A DNA stretch of 42,041 bases from Candidatus Roizmanbacteria bacterium GW2011_GWC2_34_23 (GTDB lineage Bacteria; Patescibacteriota; Microgenomatia; UBA1406; GWC2-37-13): contig LBPR01000008.1 of NCBI GenBank assembly GCA_000990305.1, positions 1-42,041 on the forward strand, given 5' to 3'. Position 1 is the stretch's first letter. Each line of letters begins with the position of its first letter. Positions 32,513 to 41,030 of the stretch are shown here, in pieces. The notes beneath the pieces are model-generated. The model was not told the DNA's origin. It saw only the letters and a program-made list of their open reading frames with translations, and did not search any database. Position numbers and translations under genes: made by a program.

Positions 32513-33736
32513 TCATTCATATCTCAACGCTTCAATTGGCTGTAAATTGGCTGCTTTCCGTGCCGGATACAGTCCAAAAACTATACCAATAAGACTAGAA
32601 ACCCCTATCGCCAATGCAATAGACGATACAGAAATAACATAAGATAAGTTCATGACTTTTGATATTATAAACGAAGCGGCCAGTCCAAATATCATTCCAA
32701 ATATCCCTCCGATAAAAGTTAACAAAATTGATTCTATTAAAAACTGGGTAATGATCGTCTTCTTTTTAGCTCCTAATGCCTTGCGAAGTCCAATCTCACG
32801 AGTACGTTCAGTTACCGTTACCAACATTATATTCATAATTCCAATACCGCCGACTAAAAGAGAAATTGCGGCGATGCCACCTAATAAAGCTGTTAATGTT
32901 CCCGTCACTTGAGAAACTGTGCTTAGCAAATCACTTTGTGACATGATTGTAAAATCTGCGTCAGCTGGAGTATTTAATTTATGTTCCTTAAGTAACAAAT
33001 AGCCAATTTCGTCTTGAGCTTGCACCATTACTTCTTTCGATTTTGCTTCAACTGAAATACTAGTCAAATTAGTTTTTCCGAAGATCTGTTTTTGAGCAGT
33101 TGTTAGTGGGACATAGATCATATCGTCTGGATTATTAAAGCCTGATCCACCTTTTGAAGCAGTTACCCCAACAACTTTTAATGTTTGACTTCCTACCTTA
33201 ATCGTCTTTCCAATAGGATTCAATTCTCCAAATAGATCTGTTGCTGTCGTCGGTCCCAAAACCGCCACTTTTCCGACTGAAACATTATCTCTGGTTGTGA
33301 TAAATGCTCCCTTTATCATCGTTATTTTTTTGATCTCGGCATATTGCGGATAGACACCAATGATAGACACGTTTGTATTATTTCGACCGGCTATTACCTG
33401 CGAGCGACTTGAATATTCGGGTGATACCTTACTTACCAAAGTTGTAGGGAGTTTCTCTTCGATCGCCTTTGCATCAGAAAAAGTAAGACTAGTATTTCCC
33501 CCTTGTGCCCCCATAATTCCCCCACTGCTTTGTCTTGAAGGACTAACGGTTAATAGATTGCTTCCGAGAGACTGAATTTGATCTTCTATCGACTTTTGGC
33601 TTCCTTGTCCTAAAGAAATAAGCGTGATGACACTACCAATACCAATAACTATTCCAAGGATCGCTAATCCCGTCCTCATTTTATTAAGAGTTAAAGTCTG
33701 GAAACCCTCGATGATCGTTTCAATTAGATCCTGCAT
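32513..33736 (-). CDS. MacB-like ABC transporter permease
   Basis: The start at 33736 (MQDLIETIIEGF) follows the ATPase stop by 10 bp; the longer frame would overlap it. The 407-residue product has a first membrane segment (about 22-44), a large outer MacB_PCD domain (about 45-270) and three C-terminal segments of the FtsX domain, with MNIMLVTVTERTREIGLRKA. It exports substrates with the MacA-like adaptor and the ATPase next to it. The outer membrane TolC-like partner is absent, as expected in this cell type. Confidence 0.93.
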   Translation of the reverse strand: MQDLIETIIEGFQTLTLNKMRTGLAILGIVIGIGSVITLISLGQGSQKSIEDQIQSLGSNLLTVSPSRQSSGGIMGAQGGNTSLTFSDAKAIEEKLPTTLVSKVSPEYSSRSQVIAGRNNTNVSIIGVYPQYAEIKKITMIKGAFITTRDNVSVGKVAVLGPTTATDLFGELNPIGKTIKVGSQTLKVVGVTASKGGSGFNNPDDMIYVPLTTAQKQIFGKTNLTSISVEAKSKEVMVQAQDEIGYLLLKEHKLNTPADADFTIMSQSDLLSTVSQVTGTLTALLGGIAAISLLVGGIGIMNIMLVTVTERTREIGLRKALGAKKKTIITQFLIESILLTFIGGIFGMIFGLAASFIISKVMNLSYVISVSSIALAIGVSSLIGIVFGLYPARKAANLQPIEALRYE

Positions 33737-33746
33737 AAAGTAAATA

Positions 33747-34421
33747 TTAAATTTTCTCGTCTTTCTCAATCCTTCCGTCCTTAATATGAATTATTCTTTT
33801 CGCGTGTTTAGCAATATCTGGCTCATGGGTTATCATCACAATCGTGTGCCCCTCTTTATTTAGTTTTTTAAAAATTGCCATTATCTCTTCAGCTTGAACA
33901 CTGGCAATATTTCCGGTTGGCTCATCCGCCAATAAAATTGCCGGATCCATCGCAAGCCCTCGGGCAATGGCAACTCTTTGCTGTTGCCCACCAGATAGTT
34001 GGTTAGATGTATGATCAAGTCTATTTCCGAGACCAACCATCTCTAAATATTTTTTTGCTTTTTTAAATCTCTCTTCCTTTGGAATATTTGCATAACGCAT
34101 CGGTAACATTACATTTTGCATCGCTGTTGTTCTAGGAAGTAGATTGAATGCTTGAAAAATAAATCCTATCTTTTTATTTCTCATTTCTGCAGACTCGTCC
34201 TCAGTTAGTTGACTGACCTTTTGTCCATCCAAAATGTATTCCCCGCTTGTTGGTAAATCCAATATCCCTAAGATGTGCATTAAGGTTGATTTACCAGAAC
34301 CAGATGGCCCCATGATCGCCACAAATTCTCCTTTTTTTATTTCAAAAGAAACGTTATCTAAGGCAACTGTTTCTACTTCTCCAATCTTATATATTTTTGA
34401 AAGTTTTAAAACTTTTATCAT
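33747..34421 (-). CDS. MacB/LolD-type ABC transporter ATP-binding protein
   Basis: The start at 34421 ([14 protein letters not shown]) is preferred because it has GGAAG upstream; the track's longer start lies inside the adaptor gene. The 224-residue product has Walker [11 protein letters not shown]-loop FQAFNLLP, signature [15 protein letters not shown], Walker [11 protein letters not shown] and His switch ITHEPD. It powers the permease next to it. Confidence 0.95.
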   Translation of the reverse strand: MIKVLKLSKIYKIGEVETVALDNVSFEIKKGEFVAIMGPSGSGKSTLMHILGILDLPTSGEYILDGQKVSQLTEDESAEMRNKKIGFIFQAFNLLPRTTAMQNVMLPMRYANIPKEERFKKAKKYLEMVGLGNRLDHTSNQLSGGQQQRVAIARGLAMDPAILLADEPTGNIASVQAEEIMAIFKKLNKEGHTIVMITHEPDIAKHAKRIIHIKDGRIEKDEKI

Positions 34422-34422
34422 A

Positions 34423-35718
34423 TTATCTTCCCTGAATTCTGACATTGTTAGTAGTTCCAGTTCGACTTCCAAATCCTCCGAAGACCGATTGAGTACTAGT
34501 TGAAGATTTTGTTGTTGTGGCAGTTGTAGTTGAGGTAATTATAGTATCACCCTCTTTTAATCCTGAGATTATTTCTGTCTGACTATCAGAGACCAATCCA
34601 ATTTCAATGTTTTGGTTGACTGGTTTTCTTTTTTCAAGTATTTGCACATAGTTATTGCCACTATCATCACTTTTTATTGCTGAGGAAGGTATAAGTAGCA
34701 CATCATCCTTTGTATTAGTGATAATACTTGCAGAAATTCCCATGTTGGGTAAAATTTCGTTTGATTTTGTATCAAGTAAAACCACTGTTGGATAATTTGT
34801 TACCCCGGATGAAACCGAGCCAACCATGTCAATGGAGATGACTTTACCGGTAAAAGTTTTGGTCGAAAAAGCATCAAAAGTAATCGTCGCCTTATCCCCT
34901 ATTTTTATTTTTGGGACATCAATTTCAGTTAAGTTTATTGATAGAGTTGGTAGCGCATCTGTTTTTATGTTTGCAATTTTATTGGTCGTTGCTGAAGTAT
35001 TGCTGCTCGATTGAGAATTGATAACTGAACCAATCTGTAAAGATAATCCTGAAACTGTTCCTGAAATAGGGGCATAAATGATCGGTGAAGCCTGTTGATA
35101 TGAATACCAAGCTGTATTGAGTGATGATTGCGCTTGCTCAATTGCTTTTTGTTGGGCTTTATATTTTGCTTCTGATAATAACCAATTGTCTTCAGAAATT
35201 CTGAATTCAGTTTGCGACTGTCTCTCAGGAGTATTGGGGGTCTTGTCACTATTTTCATATTTTGAACTTGTAGATAAATTATAGTAACTCTGCCATTTGG
35301 TAAATAGATCCGCTTGAGTTGAAAAAAGACTGTCTTTGGTAGTTTGTAGTGAATTCTTAGCCGATTGATATGAAGCCCATGCTTGAGAAGATTTTTGTTG
35401 TCCCTCAAGATCAAGTTCTAGTTCGGCAATTTTATCTCCAGTTTTAACAATGTCTCCATCTTTCACATAAATATTTTTTACAACCCCTGTTGCCTCCGTT
35501 GTGATGTTACTACTATTAGTTGATGCAACCGTCCCTGATCCTGTAACCGTAACAACTAAATTTCCTTTGACAGCTTTTTCTGTTTGATACGTAATTTTGC
35601 CATTTTTATTTAAAAATAATTTTGAAATGGCAAAATATCCTACTGCAAAAATTACGATAATCAAAATAATTTTTTTAATTAAGCTCATTTTCAAAAACCA
35701 ATTTTTTATTTTATTCAT
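34423..35718 (-). CDS. MacA-like membrane fusion (adaptor) protein
   Basis: A 431-residue protein with an N-terminal membrane segment (about 14-33), biotinyl-lipoyl halves (ATGVVKNIYVKDGDIVKTGD and APISGTVSGLSLQIGSVI), an alpha-helical hairpin (about 105-200) and beta domains (IKIGDKATITFDA, VLLIPSSAIK). It bridges the ABC permease to the outside. The stop is at 34423-34425, almost at the start of the ATPase gene. Confidence 0.92.
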   Translation of the reverse strand: MNKIKNWFLKMSLIKKIILIIVIFAVGYFAISKLFLNKNGKITYQTEKAVKGNLVVTVTGSGTVASTNSSNITTEATGVVKNIYVKDGDIVKTGDKIAELELDLEGQQKSSQAWASYQSAKNSLQTTKDSLFSTQADLFTKWQSYYNLSTSSKYENSDKTPNTPERQSQTEFRISEDNWLLSEAKYKAQQKAIEQAQSSLNTAWYSYQQASPIIYAPISGTVSGLSLQIGSVINSQSSSNTSATTNKIANIKTDALPTLSINLTEIDVPKIKIGDKATITFDAFSTKTFTGKVISIDMVGSVSSGVTNYPTVVLLDTKSNEILPNMGISASIITNTKDDVLLIPSSAIKSDDSGNNYVQILEKRKPVNQNIEIGLVSDSQTEIISGLKEGDTIITSTTTATTTKSSTSTQSVFGGFGSRTGTTNNVRIQGR

Positions 35719-35748
35719 AAAAACGTATTTTAATTTTAAATTCTGAAT

Positions 35749-36762
35749 TTATCCTGAAATTGGCAATTTTATTATAAACGTTGTTCCTTTGTTAGGCTTA
35801 CTGTTAACTAAAATTTTTCCATGATGATTATCTATAACGTTTTTCACAATTGATAATCCCAACCCATAACCAGTAACTTTTATTTTTGATCGCGATTGAT
35901 CAACCCGATAAAATCGATCAAAAATATTTGGCAAATCCTTTTTATCTATCCCTATTCCTTGATCTTTTATTTCTATGTTCAATTGAGAATCAGTTGTTCT
36001 AGATGTAAAAAAAATAGTCGTTCCATTGGGGCTATATTTAATTGCATTATCCAAAATATTGGTAAACGCATTGACTAAATCAAATTCTATTCCTGATATT
36101 TTCTTATCAGAAACTTTATTGATGATTTTTATTTTTTTATTAAGTGCTTGATTATTAAGTTTTGAAATTGATTGATTAATAATTTTTTTAATAGATACTT
36201 GTTGAAAAAATTTTGTGTTTGAATGTTGATATTGTGTTAGATTTAATAATGAATCAGAAAGTCTTTGCAAATCATTAACATCTTCTATACTTTCGCTCAT
36301 TATTTTTTTAGCATCCTCTAATAGTAAGTTCTTGTCACGAAGATTGACTTCTAAAGAACTTTTTAAGGCTGTTAATGGCGTTCTAAATTCGTGAGAAGCA
36401 TCAGAAATAAAACGATTTTGTTCTTCGACCATTGCTTGAATTGGACGCAAAGTTTTTCCGGCTAAGAAATAAGAAAGACTGCCGACGATAAAAAATATTC
36501 CGCCATTAATAATAATCAAAATAAGAGCTAATCTACGTTTAGTTTCTTCAATTAAATCTGGATCTATAAAACGCACTGGTGGGGGCTGAGGAAAATAATT
36601 ATTTTCTTGGAATCGGCGTTCTATTCTTAATTTTTGACTTTGAGAAAAACGGTCAATTTCACTGGTTATCCCTTTATAAATGATAAGACTGAAAGATACG
36701 CTGATAAACATCAGGATCAATAGATACCAAGCGGTTAATTTTAATCGGGCATTTTTAAACAT
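35749..36762 (-). CDS. Sensor histidine kinase
   Basis: The 337-residue kinase has two membrane segments (about 10-28 and 78-98) with a sensor loop of only about 48 residues between. The H-box is SDASHEFRTPLTALK, the N-box DNAIKYSPNG, G1 DQGIGIDKKD, F FDRFYRVDQSRS and G2 GYGLGLSIVKN. No clear HAMP domain. It works with the response regulator 5 bp upstream and probably controls the MacAB-type operon behind it. The signal is unknown. Confidence 0.95.
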   Translation of the reverse strand: MFKNARLKLTAWYLLILMFISVSFSLIIYKGITSEIDRFSQSQKLRIERRFQENNYFPQPPPVRFIDPDLIEETKRRLALILIIINGGIFFIVGSLSYFLAGKTLRPIQAMVEEQNRFISDASHEFRTPLTALKSSLEVNLRDKNLLLEDAKKIMSESIEDVNDLQRLSDSLLNLTQYQHSNTKFFQQVSIKKIINQSISKLNNQALNKKIKIINKVSDKKISGIEFDLVNAFTNILDNAIKYSPNGTTIFFTSRTTDSQLNIEIKDQGIGIDKKDLPNIFDRFYRVDQSRSKIKVTGYGLGLSIVKNVIDNHHGKILVNSKPNKGTTFIIKLPISG

Positions 36763-36767
36763 ATATT

Positions 36768-37442
36768 TTAGCTTCCTATTTTGTAACCAAATCCCCTTAC
36801 CGTATTTATTAAAGGTTTTTTGTTATTAAATGGCTTATCAATTTTATTTCTTAAATTTTTTATATATACTTCAATAGTATTCGGCAAAATATCCGCGTCG
36901 TAATCCCAAACATGAGTAATGATTTGGTCTTTAGTAACAATTGTTTTTTTATTCGCAAGTAAATATTCAAGTAAAGAAAACTCTTTACTGGAAAGTTTTA
37001 TTTCTTGACCATCTCTTTTAACTGAAAATAATTTTTTATCCAAAACTAAGTCTTCTACTGAAAGATTAGTATTTACGATCGTGCCCTTTCTTCGAGTTAA
37101 CGCTCGAACTCTCGCTAATAATTCATCAAAAGAAAACGGTTTGGTCATATAATCATCAGCTCCTGCATCGAGCCCAACCACTTTATCTTCCGTTTGGCCT
37201 TTGGCTGTTAACATTAAAATAGGAATGTGGATTTTATTTTTTCTAAGTTCTTTGCAGATCTCTATTCCATTCATTTCCGGAAGCATAATGTCAAGAAGTA
37301 TTAAGTCGTAATCTTCAGTTGATGCCAGATCATAACCGTCAGTACCAGTGTAGGCAACGTCGACGGCATATCTTTCCTGTTCTAAACCCTTTTTTATGGA
37401 GTTAGCAATCCTATGTTCGTCCTCAACTATTAAGATTCTCAT
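36768..37442 (-). CDS. OmpR/PhoB-family response regulator
   Basis: A 224-residue regulator: receiver domain with phospho-acceptor in DLILLDIMLPEMNG (Asp, about residue 51), LMLTAKG (Thr) and DDYMTKPFSFDELL (Lys). A winged-helix effector domain (about 130-224) ends in NTIEVYIKNLRNKI and TVRGFGYKI. First gene of a six-gene operon. TATAAT at 37449-37454 (minus) lies 6 nt before ATG (leaderless). Direct repeats upstream fit autoregulation. Confidence 0.96.
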   Translation of the reverse strand: MRILIVEDEHRIANSIKKGLEQERYAVDVAYTGTDGYDLASTEDYDLILLDIMLPEMNGIEICKELRKNKIHIPILMLTAKGQTEDKVVGLDAGADDYMTKPFSFDELLARVRALTRRKGTIVNTNLSVEDLVLDKKLFSVKRDGQEIKLSSKEFSLLEYLLANKKTIVTKDQIITHVWDYDADILPNTIEVYIKNLRNKIDKPFNNKKPLINTVRGFGYKIGS

Positions 37443-37448
37443 AAAAAG

Positions 37449-37479
37449 ATTATAGTCTTTTGGCTGAAAGTTGGCTGAA
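37449..37479 (-). promoter_or_regulatory. Promoter with tandem OmpR-type repeats
   Basis: TTGGCTGAA occurs at 37460-37468 and again at 37471-37479, exactly 11 bp apart. On the minus strand this is TTCAGCCAA-CT-TTCAGCCAA, then 5 bp, then TATAAT. Direct repeats at 11-bp spacing overlapping the -35 position are the usual binding layout of OmpR/PhoB regulators. Confidence 0.75.
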
Positions 37480-37490
37480 TATTAATTAAT

Positions 37491-37778
37491 TTATTTAAAT
37501 TGAAGAATAAGTTTACTATCAAGTGCTTCAGCTAATCTTTTCAAAAGCAAGAGAGAGGGATTAGCAGACATCGTCTCAATCCTTGAAATAACTGCCTGAG
37601 TGGTGTTTACTTTTTTTGCTAAAATCCTTTGAGAAAAATTTTTAGATAACCTTTTTTTGATTAAAGCACTAGCCAAATCATACTCTACTTGGGATTTTTT
37701 CCAGGTCATTTCAAATTGAGGATCTTTAAGCGAATGCTTTAAGTGGTCTTGAAATGTATAGACTAGTTTGTTTTTCAT
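37491..37778 (-). CDS. HigA-like antitoxin (XRE helix-turn-helix)
   Basis: The start at 37778 (MKNKLVYTFQDHL) is chosen over the longer frame because it clears the palindrome and the toxin stop. The 95-residue protein carries an HTH_3 domain (FSQRILAKKVNTTQAVISRI and ETMSANPSLLLLKRLAEALD). It would neutralise the toxin encoded just upstream and repress the operon. The toxin-first order is typical of higBA. Confidence 0.88.
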   Translation of the reverse strand: MKNKLVYTFQDHLKHSLKDPQFEMTWKKSQVEYDLASALIKKRLSKNFSQRILAKKVNTTQAVISRIETMSANPSLLLLKRLAEALDSKLILQFK

Positions 37779-37786
37779 ATGAATTG

Positions 37787-37808
37787 ATGATATCTTAAAA
37801 GATATCAT
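37787..37808. promoter_or_regulatory. Palindrome between toxin and antitoxin
   Basis: ATGATATCTT, AA, AAGATATCAT: a perfect 10-bp-arm inverted repeat spanning the end of the toxin gene, just before the antitoxin ATG. It may be an RNA hairpin that tunes antitoxin translation, or an operator. Confidence 0.6.
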
Positions 37809-38148
37809 TTGTCAAGAGCCATTGACGATATCTTTTTATAGCAATATTGATTTCTTTAGGATTAGTTTTTTGAGTTTTTTTAATAAATCCATGGAGAAGT
37901 AAAACTGTTTCGTTTCGGGGAATAATATATATAATACGAATATTATCTTTACCCAAAATTCTTACCTCCCATAAAGGAGTTCCCCTTAATTTTTTAGTAT
38001 GTTGAGGAATTGAATGAATTCCGTACTCAATTATTAATTTAAAAATATGAAATATTTTGATTTTTTGTTTTTGTTCCAGAGAATCAATAAAATCCTTAAC
38101 AGGATTAACTCCTGAAGAAGAAATAAAATACTGTATTTTAGTTGTCAT
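37795..38148 (-). CDS. HigB/RelE-like toxin (Gp49-type)
   Basis: The start at 38148 (MTTKIQYFISSSG) is chosen because TATTAT (38155-38160, minus) lies 6 nt upstream. The 117-residue protein has NPVKDFIDSLEQKQKIKI, HTKKLRGTPLWEVRILGKDN then IRIIYII, and HGFIKKTQKTNPKEI, the pattern of phage-derived Gp49-like HigB mRNA interferases. It is followed 16 bp later by the antitoxin gene. Confidence 0.9.
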   Translation of the reverse strand: MTTKIQYFISSSGVNPVKDFIDSLEQKQKIKIFHIFKLIIEYGIHSIPQHTKKLRGTPLWEVRILGKDNIRIIYIIPRNETVLLLHGFIKKTQKTNPKEINIAIKRYRQWLLTNDIF

Positions 38149-38154
38149 AAAAAA

Positions 38155-38204
38155 ATAATAAAGCCGTTTATGAATCTTGTCCACCGCTTATAACCTACAA
38201 AAGT
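38155..38204 (-). promoter_or_regulatory. Toxin promoter with shared 27-bp element
   Basis: On the minus strand, TGGACA (38178-38183), 17 bp, then TATTAT (38155-38160). The 27 bp at 38178-38204 match the RAYT upstream element (9444-9470) with one difference. The upstream half is ACTTTTGTAGGTTATAAGCG. Confidence 0.75.
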
Positions 38205-38267
38205 GATTGTTCAGATCATTCAGAAAGTATTATTTTGATGATAGATATCACTTCCTTTTTGGCTAGA

Positions 38268-38296
38268 ATGACACTGGAAAATAAATTTTGTATAAT
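38268..38296 (+). promoter_or_regulatory. Promoter of the 88-residue membrane protein gene
   Basis: ATGACA (38268-38273), 17 bp, TATAAT (38291-38296), ATG at 38305. It predicts a leader of 0-3 nt. Confidence 0.75.
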
Positions 38297-38304
38297 TTAT
38301 ACAT

Positions 38305-38571
38305 ATGACTTCGATCCAAGATCTTGAAAAAGAGATTCTGTTAATAAAAACCAGAAATAAAAAAGTTGAAATTGATAAAGCCTGGGAAACTAGTTGGACT
38401 AGAAAATTTTTATTAATGACATTTACTTATCTTGGAATTGGTTTTTATTTGCGGGCAATTAATATTGATAAACCTTGGTTAAACGCGATAGTTCCTTCTG
38501 TTGGATTTCTTCTGTCAACGTTTACTTTGCCTTTTTTTAAAAAGATTTGGGAAAAATATATTCATCATTAA
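38305..38571 (+). CDS. Small conserved-looking membrane protein
   Basis: An 88-residue protein with a charged N-terminal helix (about 5-30), the motif DKAWETSWTRKFLL, and two membrane segments (about 33-53 and 62-78), ending PFFKKIWEKYI. The pattern (AWETSWTR, then KPWLNAIVPSVGFLLST) appears to be a conserved small family. Function unknown. Leaderless promoter. Confidence 0.8.
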   Translation: MTSIQDLEKEILLIKTRNKKVEIDKAWETSWTRKFLLMTFTYLGIGFYLRAINIDKPWLNAIVPSVGFLLSTFTLPFFKKIWEKYIHH

Positions 38572-38578
38572 AATCCAT

Positions 38579-38719
38579 TTGACATGGTAAAAAAGGTTAT
38601 TTATGATATACTTATTAAAGTTAATTCAGTATGGTAGAAAAACTGCTGTTGGAAAACAATTCAGTTTGTAAACTTCTGGATAACATTCATATTTAATCAA
38701 AAGGAGGTGAAAAACATAA
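38579..38719 (+). promoter_or_regulatory. Promoter and long leader of the RRM gene
   Basis: TTGACA (38579-38584), 17 bp, TATGAT (38602-38607), predicted start near 38614. The leader is about 105 nt and ends with AAGGAGGTGA (38701-38710), 9 nt before the ATG. This contrasts with the leaderless genes around it. RRM proteins in bacteria are often cold-induced through such leaders. Confidence 0.65.
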
Positions 38720-39049
38720 ATGGATAACAAAAAATTGTACGTAGGAAATCTTCCTTGGACATTGACTAATGATTCATTAAAAGAAATGTTTGCGCAATTT
38801 GGTGAAGTTACTGAAGCCATCATCATCACAGACAGAATGTCTGGAAGATCAAAAGGTTTCGGTTTCGTCACATTCGCAACTGAAGAGGCAGCCGCAGCGG
38901 CTACTCAACAAATGCATGAAAAAGAATTTGAAGGTAGAAAAATCGGCGACCAGGTGGAGGCGGTTTTAACCGAGGTGGTGGAGGTGGTGGATTTAGAGAT
39001 GATCGAAGAAGCTATTAATTTTAGCAAAAAAACAAACACTATCTATTAG
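38720..39049 (+). CDS. RRM RNA-binding protein, C-terminus frameshifted
   Basis: A single RRM domain: RNP2 KLYVGNLP (about 5-12) and RNP1 SKGFGFVTF (about 44-52). After GRKI (about residue 75) the family pattern is lost in this frame. Another frame gives RPGGGGFNRGGGGGGFRDDR and RSY, ending at 39018. That is the normal Gly-Arg-rich tail, so a short deletion or shift occurred near 38944-38946 that also removed the last RRM strand. The 109-residue product ends with an unrelated tail (EVVEVVDLEMIEEAI). It is preceded by a strong Shine-Dalgarno sequence, so it is probably an RNA chaperone of the cold-shock kind if functional. Confidence 0.9.
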   Translation: MDNKKLYVGNLPWTLTNDSLKEMFAQFGEVTEAIIITDRMSGRSKGFGFVTFATEEAAAAATQQMHEKEFEGRKIGDQVEAVLTEVVEVVDLEMIEEAINFSKKTNTIY

Positions 39050-39105
39050 TTTCACTTTTTCTTTTAATTGAAGAAAAAAGTATAACGAAGGATAGTGTTT
39101 TTTTA
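39035..39105. terminator. Bidirectional terminator between RRM gene and typA
   Basis: AACACTATC (39035-39043) pairs with GATAGTGTT (39091-39099), followed by TTTTTT on the plus strand. On the minus strand the same stem is followed by TGTTTTTTT. A second stem inside (ACTTTTTCTT/AAGAAAAAAGT) is AT-rich. It ends both convergent genes. Confidence 0.8.
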
Positions 39106-40941
39106 TGCTGAAAGACTTTCGGCACGTCGACCTTCGACGCGTCTTTTAGTTAATGAAAGGTGTTCTTTTCTAATCCTGATATTTAATGGGGTGACTTCCA
39201 ACATTTCATCATCGTTAATAAAATCTAATGCCTGTTCAAGTGACATTGGAGACGCCGGAATTAAACCAACCGAAACTCCCTCGCCGGCTGACCTGTTATT
39301 TGTTAGTTGTTTTTCTTTAACAACGTTAACTTCTATATCCATTTCTCTTGAAGATAATCCAACGACCATTCCCTCATAAACTTCAACTCCAATCCCAACA
39401 AAAAGAGTTCCCCTGCTTTGACTTTTGACCAAACCATAGGTTACTGTCACGCCAGGTTTAGTTGCAATTAAAGCACCGTTTCTTGATGACTCCATTTTTT
39501 GTCCCTTTGGAAAATAACCTAAAAAATAAGCACTAAGAATGGCCGTTCCTCGGGTTTTTGTGAGCAACGAGCTTCTGACTCCGAGCAAATTATAATCTGA
39601 GATTTTATAAATTAATCTGGTCGTATTACCGGTTGTCACCATGTCAATCATCTCTCCTTTTCGCTTACCAAACTCCTCAGTCACCAAACCCATATAATCT
39701 TTATCTACGTCTATTGTCACTTCTTCAAACGGCTCATTAATTACTCCATTAATTTTTTTGTAAATTACTTGGGGTTTCGAAACCTGAAGCTCATACCCTT
39801 CTCTTCTCATTGTTTCAATTAAAATTGCTAAGTGCAATTCTCCTCGACCATAAACTACATAATTAACTCCCTCAGGGTCTTCTTCTATTTTTAATCCTAA
39901 GTTTGTCTGTTTTTCTTTTTCTAATCTTTCTTTGATTTGACGAGATGTGCAATATTTTCCCTCTCGCCCAGAAAATGGGCTGGTGTTTGGACCGATTGTA
40001 ATCTTAATCGTTGGATCTTCAACTTTAATTGATGGAAGACTGACAGGATTGGATGGATCGCAGATAGTTTGACCGATATTTAATTGAGGAATGCCGGCAA
40101 TGGCAACGATATCACCACTGGCAACCCAATTGACTTCCTTTTTTTGTAAACCTTCAAATGTATATAATTTTTGGGCCCGATACTGACCAATAATCTTATT
40201 ATCCTGAACCAAAACGATTGGTTGATCTTTCTTTAATATCCCCTGGGATACTTCCCCAATACAAAGCTTGCCAACATAGTTATCATAGTCTAAAGTTGAA
40301 ATTAACATTTGAAAAGGTTTATCATCATCAATCGCACTATTGTCTATTTCTTTAATTATCGTATCAAATAGAGGAACAAGATTATCTTTGCTATCTGGAG
40401 AATATTTTTCCGGAAGTTCATAAAAAGCTTTTCCGTCCCTGCCAACCGCATAAAGAGTCTTGAAATGGAGAAAAGATTCGTCAAGAGCTAACTCCAAAAT
40501 CAAGTCTTCCACTTGGTTCAAAACTTCTTTTGGTCTAGCGTCTTTTTTATCAATCTTATTAATGATTAAAATTAGTTTTAACTTTGCTTCAATGGCTTTT
40601 TTTAAAACAAATTTTGTCTGAGGAAGGGGACCTTCAGCGGCATCAACCAATAAAATTGCTCCGCTAGCCATATTGATGACCCGCTCCACTTCACCACCAA
40701 AATCCGCATGTCCCGGAGTATCTACAATATTGATTTTTGTGTTTTTGTAAAAAACTGCTGTATTTTTAGCCAAGATCGTAATCCCCTTTTCCCTTTCAAG
40801 GTCATTTGAATCCATGATCAATGTTTCTCCCATTTCTTTTTGATTATCTCTAAAAGTATGGGTTTGTTTGAGGATAGCGTCCACAAGCGTGGTCTTGCCG
40901 TGATCAACGTGGGCAATAATAACAACGTTTCGAATTTCCAT
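39103..40941 (-). CDS. typA: GTPase TypA/BipA
   Basis: A 612-residue translational GTPase that binds the ribosome and aids assembly and stress responses. G1 is [10 protein letters not shown], switch [10 protein letters not shown]3 [10 protein letters not shown]4 NKID. Domain II, the EF-G-like domains and the TypA-specific C-terminal domain follow ([46 protein letters not shown]-type end as [18 protein letters not shown]). Length is normal. An intrinsic terminator-like hairpin lies in its leader. Confidence 0.97.
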   Translation of the reverse strand: MEIRNVVIIAHVDHGKTTLVDAILKQTHTFRDNQKEMGETLIMDSNDLEREKGITILAKNTAVFYKNTKINIVDTPGHADFGGEVERVINMASGAILLVDAAEGPLPQTKFVLKKAIEAKLKLILIINKIDKKDARPKEVLNQVEDLILELALDESFLHFKTLYAVGRDGKAFYELPEKYSPDSKDNLVPLFDTIIKEIDNSAIDDDKPFQMLISTLDYDNYVGKLCIGEVSQGILKKDQPIVLVQDNKIIGQYRAQKLYTFEGLQKKEVNWVASGDIVAIAGIPQLNIGQTICDPSNPVSLPSIKVEDPTIKITIGPNTSPFSGREGKYCTSRQIKERLEKEKQTNLGLKIEEDPEGVNYVVYGRGELHLAILIETMRREGYELQVSKPQVIYKKINGVINEPFEEVTIDVDKDYMGLVTEEFGKRKGEMIDMVTTGNTTRLIYKISDYNLLGVRSSLLTKTRGTAILSAYFLGYFPKGQKMESSRNGALIATKPGVTVTYGLVKSQSRGTLFVGIGVEVYEGMVVGLSSREMDIEVNVVKEKQLTNNRSAGEGVSVGLIPASPMSLEQALDFINDDEMLEVTPLNIRIRKEHLSLTKRRVEGRRAESLSA

Positions 40942-40946
40942 AGTAT

Positions 40947-40974
40947 AAAAAAAACCACCATCATAAATCGGTGG
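40947..40974 (-). terminator. Terminator-like hairpin in the typA leader
   Basis: On the minus strand, CCACC, a 10-base loop, GGTGG, then eight T residues, ending 5 nt before the typA ATG. A likely typA promoter (extended -10 TGGTACAAT, about 40988-40996) lies upstream, so the hairpin falls within the leader and could act as an attenuator. TATACT between hairpin and ATG abuts the start codon. Confidence 0.6.
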
Positions 40975-41030
40975 ATTAATGAATCACATTGTACCACAAT
41001 TTAATGCTGTTTATTGTATCATTATTAGCT

